64,000 nucleotides of DNA. Origin: an uncultured bacterium. GTDB taxonomy: Bacteria > Verrucomicrobiota > Kiritimatiellia > CAIKKV01 > CAITUY01. Position numbers and translations under genes: made by a program. Positions within the stretch are counted from its first letter, which is position 1. Each line of letters begins with the position of its first letter. Of the stretch, positions 15,345-25,400 are shown piece after piece. The stretch lies in assembly GCA_903895695.1 (NCBI GenBank), contig CAITUY010000031.1:1-64000 (forward strand), given 5' to 3'. A model generated the notes under the pieces. It saw only the letters and a list, made by a program, of their open reading frames with translations, made no database searches and was not told where the DNA came from.

Positions 15345-16658
15345 ATGTTGGAACCCGCCATAGCCGTTCGCAATCTTTCCAAGTGCTACCAGTTGGGGGC
15401 GATCAGCCGCCATACCCTGGTCGATGAAGTGCGCTATTGGTGGCACAAAGCGCGCGGCCGGGACCCCCGCGAACACTTCGGCAAGATCGGGCACTCGGCC
15501 ACCGAGGCCCGCAAGGTCGAGGCCGAAAAGGACGGGGCACAGGAGTTCTGGGCACTCAAGGACGTCTCTTTCGACGTCCAGCCCGGTGAGGTGGTCGGCC
15601 TCATTGGGCGGAACGGCGCGGGCAAATCAACCCTGCTCAAGATCCTCAGCCGCATCACGGAGCCGACGGAGGGCGAGGCCCTAATCAATGGGCGCGTGGG
15701 CTCCCTGCTCGAAGTGGGCACCGGTTTTCACCCGGAGTTGACGGGACGCGAGAACATCTACATGAACGGCACGATTCTCGGCATGAAGAAGGCCGAAATC
15801 GACGCCAAGTACGACCGGATCGTCGAGTTCTCGGAGTTGGCCAAGTTCATCGACACGCCGGTGAAGCGCTATTCAAGTGGCATGTACGTGCGGCTGGCCT
15901 TCGCGGTGGCGGCCCATCTCGAGCCCGAGATCCTGGTCATCGACGAAGTCCTGGCCGTGGGCGACGCGCAGTTCCAGAGACGCTGCCTGGGCAAGATGGA
16001 GGAAGTCAGTCAGGCCGGCCGGACCGTGCTATTCGTTTCCCACAACATGCCGGCTATTTTGCGGCTTTGCAGCAAGGCGGTGCTGCTTGACGCCGGGCGC
16101 CTGGTGAAGATGGGGACGGCGGAGGACGTGGTGTCCCATTATCTTACGACCATGGCCGAGGCCCAGGAATCGAGAGTCTGGTCGGCTGACGCAGCACCGG
16201 GAACCTCGCAACTGCGTCTAGTCGGGGTGAGCGTGACAAAATCGGATGGGACTCCGGCAGCGGTCTTCAACGTGACGGAGGAGGTATCGGTCCGACTCCG
16301 ATACTGCGTTGCCGAGGCTAATCTCGGCTTTCGTTGCCTGGTGGCTTTCTGCACGCAAGGCACGGTGGCCTTTGCGGGCGTCGAACCGCAGGAGACCGTC
16401 CGGGAGCGCCCCGGCGTCTACTCGTCGGTGGTCACCATCCCCGCCAACCTGCTCTCTGAAAACGAGTACAGTCTGAACGTATCGTTGTTTGCCTCGCGCG
16501 GCGTGAAGATGCACTTCGTGAAGGCGAAGGACGTGCTGTCTTTTCAGGTCGCGGATCCCCTGACCGGCGGATCGGCGCGCGGCGATTATGTGGAGGGCTA
16601 CGCCGGCGTGGTCCGACCGCTGCTCACGTGGCAGACGGATACCAAGCCTTCCGAGTAA
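15345..16658 (+). CDS. ABC polysaccharide exporter, ATPase with C-terminal carbohydrate-binding domain (Wzt-like)
   Basis: A 437-residue ATPase. Walker A is GRNGAGKST at residues 88-96, the ABC signature YSSGMYVRLA is near residue 176, Walker B LVIDEVLAVGD is near residue 200, and the switch His is in FVSHN. The first 280 residues form the nucleotide-binding domain with the extended N-terminus seen in polysaccharide exporters. Residues about 283-430 form a beta-rich extension like the Wzt C-terminal domain, which in characterised O-antigen systems recognises the modified non-reducing end of the finished glycan. Presence of this domain suggests that chain ends are capped, perhaps by one of the methyltransferases here, before export. 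Confidence 0.9.
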   Translation: MLEPAIAVRNLSKCYQLGAISRHTLVDEVRYWWHKARGRDPREHFGKIGHSATEARKVEAEKDGAQEFWALKDVSFDVQPGEVVGLIGRNGAGKSTLLKILSRITEPTEGEALINGRVGSLLEVGTGFHPELTGRENIYMNGTILGMKKAEIDAKYDRIVEFSELAKFIDTPVKRYSSGMYVRLAFAVAAHLEPEILVIDEVLAVGDAQFQRRCLGKMEEVSQAGRTVLFVSHNMPAILRLCSKAVLLDAGRLVKMGTAEDVVSHYLTTMAEAQESRVWSADAAPGTSQLRLVGVSVTKSDGTPAAVFNVTEEVSVRLRYCVAEANLGFRCLVAFCTQGTVAFAGVEPQETVRERPGVYSSVVTIPANLLSENEYSLNVSLFASRGVKMHFVKAKDVLSFQVADPLTGGSARGDYVEGYAGVVRPLLTWQTDTKPSE

Positions 16659-16699
16659 ACACCCCATCATGAGCGGACCCGAATCCGGAGATTTTCGGC

Positions 16700-17755
16700 A
16701 TGCAGGCTGATACCGAACTGTTGGACTTGATGATGGCCGACCACAACCGGAGCGATCCGCGGTGGCAGGCGACCGCCTACTGGCGGGATATCGTGGAACC
16801 GCTGACGGCATATCTGCGCGAACCCGAGCAATTGGACAATTTTCGCCGCGCCCCCATCCGGACGGGCATTCGATCCGTGCTGCCGTCCAATCCCGGGCGC
16901 GTGCCCAGGCTCACGGGGCGAGGGGCGGCGGGTTTGCGCCTGGCCCGGCGGCTCCCGTGGATCGCGGGGTTGGTGCGTTACTTCGAGGAAACCCAGGGTG
17001 CGCTGATCCGTCAACAGGATCACGCCATGCGGCAAAGCCTGCGCTTGCGGTTCCTGGTGCTGCAGGGTGAAGCGCGCGGGTGGCCGATCCTGGAGGATTC
17101 CCTGGTCGGTAATCCGGACGACACGGTCGAGATCGATGGCCGCCACTACGCCTATCACACGCTCGGATACCAATACCTTTATGCACGCGCTGCTGCCGTC
17201 GGCCTCAATGGCGTCCAGTCTGTCCTGGAACTGGGGAGTGGGTACGGCGGACAAGCGGAAGTGTTCCTCCGTCACCATCCGGCCCTGGTCTACGCCGCGG
17301 TCGACATCCCCCCGTGGCTTTACGTGGCGGAACTTTATCTGAAAAGCCTGTTTCCAGGAGAAGTCTGCGGCTATCGCGAGGTGCGGGAGAGCCCGCCCGG
17401 GTCCTCGCTGAAAGCGATCATGAAAGGGCGGCGTATCGTGATCGTACCCGCCTGGAAGTGGAAGGATTTTACTGACCATTTCGATCTGTTCTGGAATTCC
17501 AAGTCTTTGCAGGAAATGAACGATAATGCGAGGCCTTACCTGCACATGGCCATGAAATCCTGCCGGCAGCTTTTCCTCCACGTCTACGCCGCCCCGAGAG
17601 AAGGCATCCACCACCCGGATGTCTTGAAGGCGATCGTCGCCGAGGCCGGATCGTTTCGGCAACTGATGTACGAGGCGAACCTGTTCGAGAACAGGGGTGG
17701 GGTGAACATGGCTTTCCGGCGGGAGGGGAACGACAAAATGGAGCAGGCATCATGA
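16700..17755 (+). CDS. putative sugar O-methyltransferase
   Basis: A 351-residue SAM-dependent enzyme. The methyl-donor motif SVLELGSGYGGQAEVF is at residues about 173-189 and is followed by AAVDIPPWLYVAELYL, a combination characteristic of the putative sugar O-methyltransferase family associated with O-antigen and capsule loci. The N-terminal 170 residues are specific to that family and include an Arg-rich, amphipathic stretch. It lies between the export ATPase and the nonulosonate synthase and overlaps the latter by ATGA. GGAG lies about ten bases before the ATG. The methylated sugar is unknown; with a Wzt-type ATPase, a chain-terminating cap is one possibility. Confidence 0.75.
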   Translation: MQADTELLDLMMADHNRSDPRWQATAYWRDIVEPLTAYLREPEQLDNFRRAPIRTGIRSVLPSNPGRVPRLTGRGAAGLRLARRLPWIAGLVRYFEETQGALIRQQDHAMRQSLRLRFLVLQGEARGWPILEDSLVGNPDDTVEIDGRHYAYHTLGYQYLYARAAAVGLNGVQSVLELGSGYGGQAEVFLRHHPALVYAAVDIPPWLYVAELYLKSLFPGEVCGYREVRESPPGSSLKAIMKGRRIVIVPAWKWKDFTDHFDLFWNSKSLQEMNDNARPYLHMAMKSCRQLFLHVYAAPREGIHHPDVLKAIVAEAGSFRQLMYEANLFENRGGVNMAFRREGNDKMEQAS

Positions 17756-18804
17756 GAGATCTTGTCATTGATGGTACCCGGATTGGCGACGGCACGGACG
17801 CCTACGTCATCGCGGAATTGGCGCAGAATCACCAGGGCGACGTTCAGAAGGCCAAGGACCTGATCAAGGCGGCCAAGGAGTGCGGCGCGAATGCGGTGAA
17901 GCTCCAGAAACGGCATAATCGATCGCTTTACACGAAGGCCCTCTACTATTCGGCTTACGACAACGAGAACAGCTTCGGCGCGACCTATGGCGAGCACCGG
18001 GAAGCGCTCGAATTCGAGAAGCCGGAGTACGTCGAGCTGATCGCCTATGCCCGGCAAGTCGGGATCACGCTGTTTGCCACAGCGTGGGACATCAAGAGCA
18101 CGGATTTCCTCCAGTCGTTGAACGTCCCGGCCTACAAGGTGGCGTCCGGCGACCTGGTCAACACGCCGCTTCTGAAGCACATCGCCAAGGTGGGTAAACC
18201 CATGATCGTCAGTTCCGGCGGGGCCACCCTGGATGACGTACGCCGCGCCCATGACACGATCATGCCCATCAATCCCCAGCTTTGCATTCTGCAATGCACG
18301 GCCAGCTATCCCGTCGAGCCCGGTGACATGAACTTGAGGGTCATCGCCTCGTACCGGGAGGCCTTCCCGGAGGTGGTGGTGGGTCTGTCCGACCACCAGA
18401 ACGGCATCTCGATGTCGGTGGCGGCTTTTGTGCTCGGGTCCCGGGTATTCGAGAAGCACTTCACGCTGAATCGTTCATGGAAGGGCACGGATCATTCGTT
18501 TTCGCTCGAACCGATCGGACTGAAGAAAATGGTTCGCGACCTGCAGCGCGCCCGGCTGGCGCTGGGCGACGGCATCAAGCGGCCGCTTGAGATGGAAGTC
18601 AAACCGATCCTCAAGATGCGCAAGAAACTCGTGGCCGCCCGCAACCTGCGGGCCGGGCACGTCCTGCGCCGCGCGGATGTGACGATGAAGTCGCCCGGCG
18701 ACGGGCTGCCGCCGTACGAACTCGACCGCGTACTGGGCCGTTGTCTCAAGAAGCCGCTCAAGGCGGACGACGCCATCAGCTTCGACATTTTGAAGAAAGC
18801 CTGA
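17752..18804 (+). CDS. NeuB-family nonulosonic acid synthase
   Basis: A 350-residue enzyme that condenses phosphoenolpyruvate with a six-carbon sugar (N-acetylmannosamine or an analogue, possibly phosphorylated) to a nine-carbon acid. Family landmarks are ELAQNHQGD at the N-terminus, GANAVKLQ, KVASGD, MIVSSGGAT, LQCTASYP, VGLSDH and VFEKHFTL with KGTDHSFSLEP. The C-terminal 60 residues form the SAF (antifreeze-like) domain that covers the neighbouring subunit's active site. It overlaps the methyltransferase upstream and is followed closely by a KdsC-like phosphatase, which suggests a 9-phosphate product. No UDP-GlcNAc 2-epimerase is present in the window, so the acceptor sugar remains open. 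Confidence 0.88.
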   Translation: MRDLVIDGTRIGDGTDAYVIAELAQNHQGDVQKAKDLIKAAKECGANAVKLQKRHNRSLYTKALYYSAYDNENSFGATYGEHREALEFEKPEYVELIAYARQVGITLFATAWDIKSTDFLQSLNVPAYKVASGDLVNTPLLKHIAKVGKPMIVSSGGATLDDVRRAHDTIMPINPQLCILQCTASYPVEPGDMNLRVIASYREAFPEVVVGLSDHQNGISMSVAAFVLGSRVFEKHFTLNRSWKGTDHSFSLEPIGLKKMVRDLQRARLALGDGIKRPLEMEVKPILKMRKKLVAARNLRAGHVLRRADVTMKSPGDGLPPYELDRVLGRCLKKPLKADDAISFDILKKA

Positions 18805-18808
18805 ACCC

Positions 18809-19321
18809 ATGAACCGGTCCCTGCTCCCGACGATCCGCAGGCTTCGCCTGGCGGTCTTCGATTTCGACGGCGTGTTCACCGACAACCGGGTGCTGGTTTC
18901 GGAGGACGGCAAGGAAAGCGTGATGTGCTGCCGCAGCGACGGTTATGGCCTGCGCCGGCTCGAGTCGGTCGGCGTGCATCCCCTGATCCTCTCGTCGGAA
19001 CCCAGCCGGGTCGTTGTCCAACGGGCCAAAAAGCTGAAGCTCGAATGCCTGCACGGGGTAGACGACAAGCAGGCCGAGTTGAGGAAACTGGCCCGCCGCG
19101 AAGGGGTTGATCTGGCGGAGGTCGCTTATGTCGGCAACGATATCAACGACGCCGACTGCCTGAAGATCGTCGGCCTGCCAGTGGTCGTGCACGACGCATG
19201 GCCGTCGGTGCGCCGGCTGGCCCGATGGGTACTCGCGCGCGACGGCGGCACGGGCGCCGTGCGCGAGTTCGCCGACGTGGTGTGGGAAGCCAGGAGACGC
19301 AGCCATGGACAAACTATTTGA
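18809..19321 (+). CDS. KdsC-like HAD phosphatase
   Basis: A 170-residue HAD hydrolase of the small, capless, tetrameric type typified by Kdo-8-phosphate phosphatase. The nucleophile and acid/base Asp18 and Asp20 are in VFDFDGVFTDN, motif II includes LILSSEPS, and motif IV is VGNDINDADCL. Its placement directly after NeuB, with a 17-base overlap into the next gene, suggests it removes the 9-phosphate of the NeuB product, as in Kdn and mammalian-type sialic acid routes. It could instead act on a Kdo-like intermediate. The length is normal and the active site looks complete. Confidence 0.82.
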   Translation: MNRSLLPTIRRLRLAVFDFDGVFTDNRVLVSEDGKESVMCCRSDGYGLRRLESVGVHPLILSSEPSRVVVQRAKKLKLECLHGVDDKQAELRKLARREGVDLAEVAYVGNDINDADCLKIVGLPVVVHDAWPSVRRLARWVLARDGGTGAVREFADVVWEARRRSHGQTI

Positions 19322-20120
19322 CCTGAAGAACCGCGTGGCGGTGGTCACCGGCGGCATGGGCCAGCTCGGCGTCGAGTACGGCCTGGCGCTGGCGGAGCGC
19401 GGCGTCAAGGTCGCGGCGTTCGACGTGACCGACGTACCCAAGGTGCGGAGCGCCGAGATTGCGAAAGCGAAGAAGGCGGGCAAGATGCGCTGCTACCGGG
19501 TGGACATTACCCGGCGCGAATCCGTACGCGACGGCCTTCGCCAGGTCATGGAGCGGTGGGCGTGCCCGCACATTCTCATCAACAATGCGGCCATCGACTC
19601 GCCGCCCGACGCGCCGCCCTCCGAGGTCGGGCCGTTCGAGGAGTACCCCGAGGCGTCGTTCGACAAAGTCATGAGCGTGAATGTCAAAGGCACGTTCGTC
19701 TGTTGCCAGGTCATCGGCGGGGCCATGGCCAAGGCGGGCCGCGGCTCGATCGTCAACGTGTCGTCCATCTACGGGATCCTTTCCCCTTGTCAGGACATCT
19801 ACGAATTCCGGCGCAAGAAGGGCGAGGTCTTCTACAAGCCCGTGGCGTACTCTACGTCGAAATCGGCGATCCTCAACCTGACCCGTTACCTGGCCACCTA
19901 CTGGGCGAAGAAGGGCGTGCGGGTGAACACGTTGACGCCGTCGGGGATCTTCAACAACCAGGCGCCGGAGTTCCTGGAGGCATACCAGGCGCGGATGCCC
20001 ATCGGTCGCATGGCCAAGGCCGGCGAGTTGGTCGGCCCCGTGGTGTTCCTGGCATCCGACGCCTCTTCGTACATGACCGGCGCCAATCTCGTCGTGGATG
20101 GTGGCTGGTCGGCTTGGTAG
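19305..20120 (+). CDS. SDR family oxidoreductase
   Basis: A 271-residue short-chain dehydrogenase. The cofactor motif TGGMGQLG is at residues 16-23, NNAA follows, and the catalytic Tyr182 and Lys186 are in YSTSK with a Ser in VSSIYG. The C-terminal GGWSAW is typical of classical SDRs. Adjacency to NeuB and the phosphatase suggests it oxidises or reduces a sugar or sugar acid in the same pathway, but the substrate is not evident. An insertion around CQDIYEFRRKKGEVFYKP before the catalytic Tyr is longer than in many SDRs and may shape substrate choice. It overlaps the previous gene by 17 bases. Confidence 0.85.
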   Translation: MDKLFDLKNRVAVVTGGMGQLGVEYGLALAERGVKVAAFDVTDVPKVRSAEIAKAKKAGKMRCYRVDITRRESVRDGLRQVMERWACPHILINNAAIDSPPDAPPSEVGPFEEYPEASFDKVMSVNVKGTFVCCQVIGGAMAKAGRGSIVNVSSIYGILSPCQDIYEFRRKKGEVFYKPVAYSTSKSAILNLTRYLATYWAKKGVRVNTLTPSGIFNNQAPEFLEAYQARMPIGRMAKAGELVGPVVFLASDASSYMTGANLVVDGGWSAW

Positions 20121-20197
20121 GGATCCTCCCGAACGACCATGAGTTCCGCTGTGGTTTAAGCTTGGCGTCAGGTGCCTGCGCCTATCTTTGCACGCTT

Positions 20198-21439
20198 ATG
20201 AGTATGAACCTGAGATTACATGGGTCCATCCGTTGGATTCTGGTTCCATGGCTGGCCTGGGCCGTGTCCGGCAAGGCGGCCGAATCGCCGCCCTTGACCG
20301 TGGCGTCGGCCGTGGCAGAAGCCATCCAGAATAATGGTGGGCGACGGCTGCTGTTGGCGCACATTGAGACCGCGCGCGGCAGCGCCCGGGCCGGCGACGC
20401 GTACCCGTTCAACCCCGCCGCGGTTTACACCGAAGGGATCGACCGCCATGTTGGTGTCAGCCAGACGCTGGAGTGGCCGGGCAAGCGGGCGCTGAGGGAG
20501 GCCTTGGCCAAGCATGATGTCGAGGCCGCGGAGATTGCCGTGACCGGGTTCACGATCGCCCTGGCGGCGGAAGTACGCACCGCCTTTTTCGAATTGCTGG
20601 CCGCGCGCGAGCAGGCCGTGTTTGCGGAAGACGACTGCCAAGCCGCCCGAGCGATCGCCGACGTGGCCCATCAGCGCGTCGAGAAGGGCTTTGTCTTGCC
20701 GGGCGAGGAACTCAAAGCGCGCGCGGAACTGGTCGATGCCGAACGTCAACGCCAGTCGGCGCAGCAGGCCATCATCCTCGCGGGGTTGGCGCTGAACCAG
20801 TGGCTCGGCCGGCCGGGCGATGCGCCACCGCCCGCCGTGGTTGGCACGCTGCTCGAAGCGCCGCCCGAGGTGCCGCTGGCCGCCCTGCTGGCCGCGGCAA
20901 GTGCCCGACATCCGGACCTGAGAGCCCAGGCTTTGGAGATCCGCAAGGCGGACGAGCGCGTATCCCTGGCGCGGAAGGAACGCGGTCCCGATATCGGGGT
21001 CGAGGTTTTCTATGAACAAAACTCGCGCGACACGAGTGAGCAGAAGGCGGGCTTCGGCGTAACCGTGCCGTTGCCCGTCTGGTCGGCCGGCGGCGCGGTC
21101 GTCGACAGCGCGCTAGCAGCCAGGGCCGAAGCAGAGCTGTCGCTGGAAAAGCGATGCGGCGAAGTGAGCGCCCAGGTGCGTCGCGCCCATGCGGTCCTCA
21201 TTGGCGCCGAGCGCGACCTGGCCCTGTTTCCCTCCGAACTGGCGAAAGACCTGGAGGCCCAGGGCCGCGCGGCGCGCGACAAGTATGCAACGGGTGCATT
21301 CCCGTTCACGGCACTCATCGACCTGCAGCAGACCCGTCGTCGTTACCTGAAGAGTCATGTCGACGCTTTGTTGGCGGTGCGCCGGGCGCGATCCGAGTTG
21401 GAAGAGGCGGCTGGTATTTCGCTGGAGGAGCTAAAATGA
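20198..21439 (+). CDS. TolC-family outer membrane channel of an RND efflux operon
   Basis: A 413-residue protein with a signal peptide (hydrophobic IRWILVPWLAWAVSG, cleavage near KAAE) and the helical, Ala/Glu/Arg-rich repeats of outer membrane efflux proteins (for example AEVRTAFFELLAAREQAVFAE and its counterpart in the second half). It lacks a lipobox Cys, unlike CusC. As a trimer it would form the exit duct for the pump encoded downstream. The in-frame open stretch before ATG 20198 belongs to another frame of the SDR gene and is not coding. No clear Shine-Dalgarno sequence or promoter is visible in the 77-base gap upstream. It overlaps the adaptor gene by ATGA. Confidence 0.82.
   Translation: MSMNLRLHGSIRWILVPWLAWAVSGKAAESPPLTVASAVAEAIQNNGGRRLLLAHIETARGSARAGDAYPFNPAAVYTEGIDRHVGVSQTLEWPGKRALREALAKHDVEAAEIAVTGFTIALAAEVRTAFFELLAAREQAVFAEDDCQAARAIADVAHQRVEKGFVLPGEELKARAELVDAERQRQSAQQAIILAGLALNQWLGRPGDAPPPAVVGTLLEAPPEVPLAALLAAASARHPDLRAQALEIRKADERVSLARKERGPDIGVEVFYEQNSRDTSEQKAGFGVTVPLPVWSAGGAVVDSALAARAEAELSLEKRCGEVSAQVRRAHAVLIGAERDLALFPSELAKDLEAQGRAARDKYATGAFPFTALIDLQQTRRRYLKSHVDALLAVRRARSELEEAAGISLEELK
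21424..21430 (+). promoter_or_regulatory. ribosome binding site of the adaptor gene
   Basis: GGAGGAG sits inside the end of the channel gene, five bases before ATG 21436. This decides the start of the adaptor and rules out upstream in-frame codons. Confidence 0.7.
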
Positions 21440-22410
21440 CCCGTACAATCCGCTTGCTGCCGGTTTGTGTTGCGATGCTGGCATTGGTGGCCGGCCCCGG
21501 CAGGGCGGCTGACAAAGATGATGACGACGACAAGAAGCCCGCGCCTGCGGCGCGGACCGAGGCCCCGGCCAGGGAGACCAATGGCGTGGTGAATCTAGCC
21601 GCCGAGGCCGTCGCCGCCAATCATGTGCAAAGCGTTGTCGCGCGGCGCAGTTCCGCCTTTGTGACGACGCAGGTTCCCGGGCGTATCGCGTTCGATCCCA
21701 ACGCTACCGCGGAAGTTCACGCGCCGATGGAAGGCCGGCTGCTGACGTGGTCGGTTGGCGTTGGCGATGTCGTTCACGAGGGCGCCGTGCTGGCCCGCCT
21801 GGACAGCCCCCAGAACCTGGGCGCGCCGCTGGCGGTGAAAGCGCCGAAGGACGGCGAGATCATCGAGCGCACTGCGGCAATCGGGGCGTGGGTCCAGCCT
21901 GCGGACAAACTAGCCGTGATCACGGATCGATCGACGATGTTGGCTGCCGCCCAGGTGCGGGAGGATTTGGTAGGCAAGATCCTGACCAACGCCCCAGCCG
22001 TCTTCCGGGTGCTGGCGTTTCCGGAGGCAACGTTCACCGGCCGCTTGCTGCGCATTAGCGCCAGCGTCGAACCCGAGACGCGCACGGTGGAGTTCTGGTA
22101 TGCCGTGCCGAACACCGATCGCATGCTGCGGGCCGGGATGTTTGCCGCGGCGTCGCTGGCGACCGACCGCGTGGAGAACAGTCTTATTGTGCCCGAGGAA
22201 GCCGTGCAAACCGTTCATGACCATTCGGTGGTCTTCGTTGAGGAACAGTCGGGAAGGTACCGCATGGTCCCGGTGCGACTGGGCCGCACCGTCGACCAGG
22301 CTTACGAGGTGCTCGGTGGTCTGGCCGACGGCTCGCGGGTCGTCTCCTCCGGCAGTTTCATACTGAAATCCGAAGTGCTCCGCAGCGAACTGACGGGAGA
22401 TTCGGATTGA
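21436..22410 (+). CDS. periplasmic adaptor of a heavy-metal RND pump, apparently lacking the alpha-hairpin
   Basis: A 324-residue membrane-fusion protein (CusB/CzcB type). A signal peptide (cleavage near GRA-AD) is followed by a run of Asp/Lys (DDDDDKK) that could bind cations. The first lipoyl half (TWSVGVGDVVHEGAVLARLDS) is joined almost directly to the second (APKDGEIIERTAAIGAWV), with only about eight residues between. In most adaptors a coiled-coil hairpin of tens of residues sits there. Beta-barrel and membrane-proximal regions follow (RVLAFPEATFTGRLLRI, VPEEAVQ). It links the channel and the pump. Confidence 0.82.
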   Translation: MTRTIRLLPVCVAMLALVAGPGRAADKDDDDDKKPAPAARTEAPARETNGVVNLAAEAVAANHVQSVVARRSSAFVTTQVPGRIAFDPNATAEVHAPMEGRLLTWSVGVGDVVHEGAVLARLDSPQNLGAPLAVKAPKDGEIIERTAAIGAWVQPADKLAVITDRSTMLAAAQVREDLVGKILTNAPAVFRVLAFPEATFTGRLLRISASVEPETRTVEFWYAVPNTDRMLRAGMFAAASLATDRVENSLIVPEEAVQTVHDHSVVFVEEQSGRYRMVPVRLGRTVDQAYEVLGGLADGSRVVSSGSFILKSEVLRSELTGDSD

Positions 22411-22444
22411 GGCGGAAGACGGCGCTCCGGCCTCATCACAACCC

Positions 22445-25400
22445 ATGAATACGCTCATTCAGTTTGCATTGCGCCAGCGTCTGCTGGTCGTGCTGGCTAC
22501 GCTCCTGTTGATCGGTATCGGCATCCGGGCGTTCCAGATGCTGCCGATCGACGCGGTGCCGGATATCACCAATGTCCAGGTACAGGTCAACACGGCCGTC
22601 AAGGCGTTCGCGCCGGCTGAGGTGGAAAGCCTCGTCACGGCGCCCATCGAGACCGCGATGAGCGGCATTCCCGACGTGGAGGACGTCCGCTCGCTGACCA
22701 AGTACGGGCTCTCGCAAGTGACCGTGGTGTTCAAGGACGGCACGGATATCTACTGGGCTCGGCAGCGCATCATGGAACGACTGCTGGAAGCGCGCGACCA
22801 GTTGCCTGCGGGGATCACGGAGCCCGCCATGGGGCCGATATCCACGGGTTTGGGCGAGATCTACCAGTACTGTCTGAACGGCGACGGGTACTCGCCGACC
22901 GAACTGCGCACCATCCAGGACTGGATGGTCAGGCCGCAACTGCGCGGCGTGCCCGGCGTCGCCGAGGTAAATTCCATCGGCGGCTACGAGAAGCAGTATC
23001 AGGTCGCGCCGGATCCCGGGAAACTGACCAGCTACGGCCTGACGTTTCGCGACGTGATTCAGGCTTTGAGCGCCAATAACGCCAATGTCGGCGGCGCTTT
23101 CATCGAGCACCAGGGGGAGCAGTACCTCATCCGTGGCGTGGGCCTGGTGCAATCGGTTGCCGACGTCGAAGACATCGTCCTCGCCACGCGGGGCGGCGTG
23201 CCGGTGCGTGTCCGTGACGTGGCGTGGGTCGGGCTGGGCGAAGAACTCCGCACCGGGGCCGCCACGGAGCGCGGTCACGAGGTGGTGCAGGGCATGGCGA
23301 TGATGCTGACGGGAGAGAACTCCCGAACCGTCGCGATCCGCGTCCGCAAGAAGCTCCAGGAGATCCAGAAGGCGCTCCCCAAGGGTGTCGTCATCAAGAC
23401 GTTGTACGACCGCACCGACCTGGTCAACGAGACCATTCGAACGGTGCGCAACAACCTGTTCGAGGGCGGCATCCTGGTTGTCGTCGTGTTGTTGCTGTTG
23501 TTGGGAAACATTCGGGGGGCGCTGATTGTGGCGGCGGCGATTCCGCTCGCCATGCTCTTTGCCGTGACCGGCATGGTACAGGGCAAAGTCTCCGGAAATC
23601 TCATGAGCCTCGGGGCCATCGATTTCGGTCTGATTGTGGACGGCACGGTGGTGATGGTTGAAAACATCGTGCGCCGGCTTGGCGAACGCCAGCGGCAACT
23701 GGGCCGTGTCCTGACCGGCGAGGAACACCGCCGCACGGTCGGCGAGGCGGCGGCGGAGATGAGCCGGCCGGTGACGTTCGCCGTCGGCATCATCATGATC
23801 GTCTACCTGCCCATCCTGATGCTGCAGGGCGTCGAGGGCAAGATGTTCCGCCCCATGGCGTTCACCGTGTTGCTGGCGCTGGCCGGCGCGCTCGTGGTGA
23901 CGATGACGCTGGCGCCGGCGCTCTGTTCCCTGATCCTGCGGGGCCGCATGGCCGGGAGGCCGAACGCGGCGATCCGCTGGCTCCAGGCATGCTATGCGCC
24001 GGCCCTGCGGCTGGCCCAACGTTGGCGCTGGCTGACGGTCGGTGCGACGGTGGCGGTCGTCGTGGCCGCGGGGTTATTGTTCTCGCGGCTCGGCGCCGAG
24101 TTCGTGCCGCAACTGGATGAAGGCTCAATCGACGTCAAGCCGATCCGCCTGCCGAGCATCTCGCTGTCGCAATCGGTCGAGTTGCAGAAACAGTTGGACA
24201 CCGCCTTGCTGGAGTTTCCGGAAGTCGACAACGTTTACTCGCGTGTGGGCACCAGCGAGGTTGCCAACGAACCCTTGGGGCCTGATACCGGCGACACGTT
24301 CGTCATGCTCAAACCCCGCATCAAATGGCCCCACGGCGAGACCAAGGCGCAGTTGGCGGACAAGGTTTCCGAACGGCTTCGCCGGCTGCCCGGCCAGAAT
24401 GTCTCGCTGTCGCAGCCAATCCAGGACCGCTTCGACGAGTTGATTGCGGGCGTGCGCGCCGAAGTGGCGATCAAGGTATTTGGCGACGACTTTGACGTGC
24501 TCAAGCGGGCCGGCGCCCGAATTCGCGACGTGGTGGCGGCCGTGCCCGGGGCGCGGGACGTCCAGTTCGAGCAAATCAGCGGCCTGCCGATGCTCGAAAT
24601 CCGGGTGGATCGTGAGGCGATCGCGCGGCATGGCGTGAATGTCGCCGACGTGCTCGACCTGATCGAAACTGCCATCGGCGGGAAGCCGGCCGGGCAGTTA
24701 TTCGAAGGCGAGAAGCGCTTCGACATCGTCGTACGGCTTCCGTCCCGCATCCGGGACCACGTGGCCGAACTGAGACAACTCACCGTGAAGACGCCCGGCG
24801 GCGCATTGATCCCGCTGTCGCTATTGGCCCATATCAACATTACCGAGGGTCTCAACCAGATCAACCGCGAACAGGGCAGTCGGCGCGCCGCTGTGCAGTG
24901 CAACGTGCGGGGCCGTGATATCGCAGGGTTCATCAAGGATGTGCAGGCGCGCATTGCCGCCGAGGTTCAACCCGGACTGCCCGCCGGCTACCATATCGAA
25001 TACGGCGGCCAGTTTGAAAATCTGCGGGCGGCCCGGGCTCGCCTGGCGATCGTCGTGCCCCTGGCCCTGGTGTTGATCTTCTTCCTGCTGTTCAGCGCGT
25101 TCCAGAGTGTGCGACAGGCGTTGCTGATTTTCACCGGCGTCCCGCTGGCCCTTAGCGGCGGCGTGTTCGCGCTCGCCTTGCGCAACATGCCCTTCAGCAT
25201 CACCGCGGCCATCGGTTTCATCGCGCTTAGCGGTGTCGCCGTGCTGAACGGGGTCGTGATGGTCAGTTACTTCAACCGCTTGCGGGATGAAGGCAAGAGC
25301 GTCGCCGACGCCGTCGCGGAGGGCGCGCTGACGCGCCTGAGGCCCGTGATGATGACCGCGTTGGTGGCCAGTCTCGGATTTGTGCCCATGGCCATTGCCA

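Noticed and set aside
19556-20197. N-terminal extension of the outer membrane channel gene through the SDR gene
   Set aside because: The extension is another frame of the SDR coding sequence. A signal peptide starts at 20198, as expected for an exported channel.
20121-20197. Possible promoter TTGGCG-N15-TATCTT before the efflux operon
   Set aside because: Spacer is too short and both boxes are weak; not enough to call.
21508-21537. Asp-Asp-Asp-Asp-Lys stretch in the RND adaptor, identical to an enteropeptidase site
   Set aside because: Coincidental low-complexity acidic run after a signal peptide; no cloning tag or vector sequence is nearby.
22436-24019. 527-codon antisense frame under the RND pump gene
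   Set aside because: Composition is His/Asp/Arg-rich and motif-free, mirroring the pump's coding pattern.
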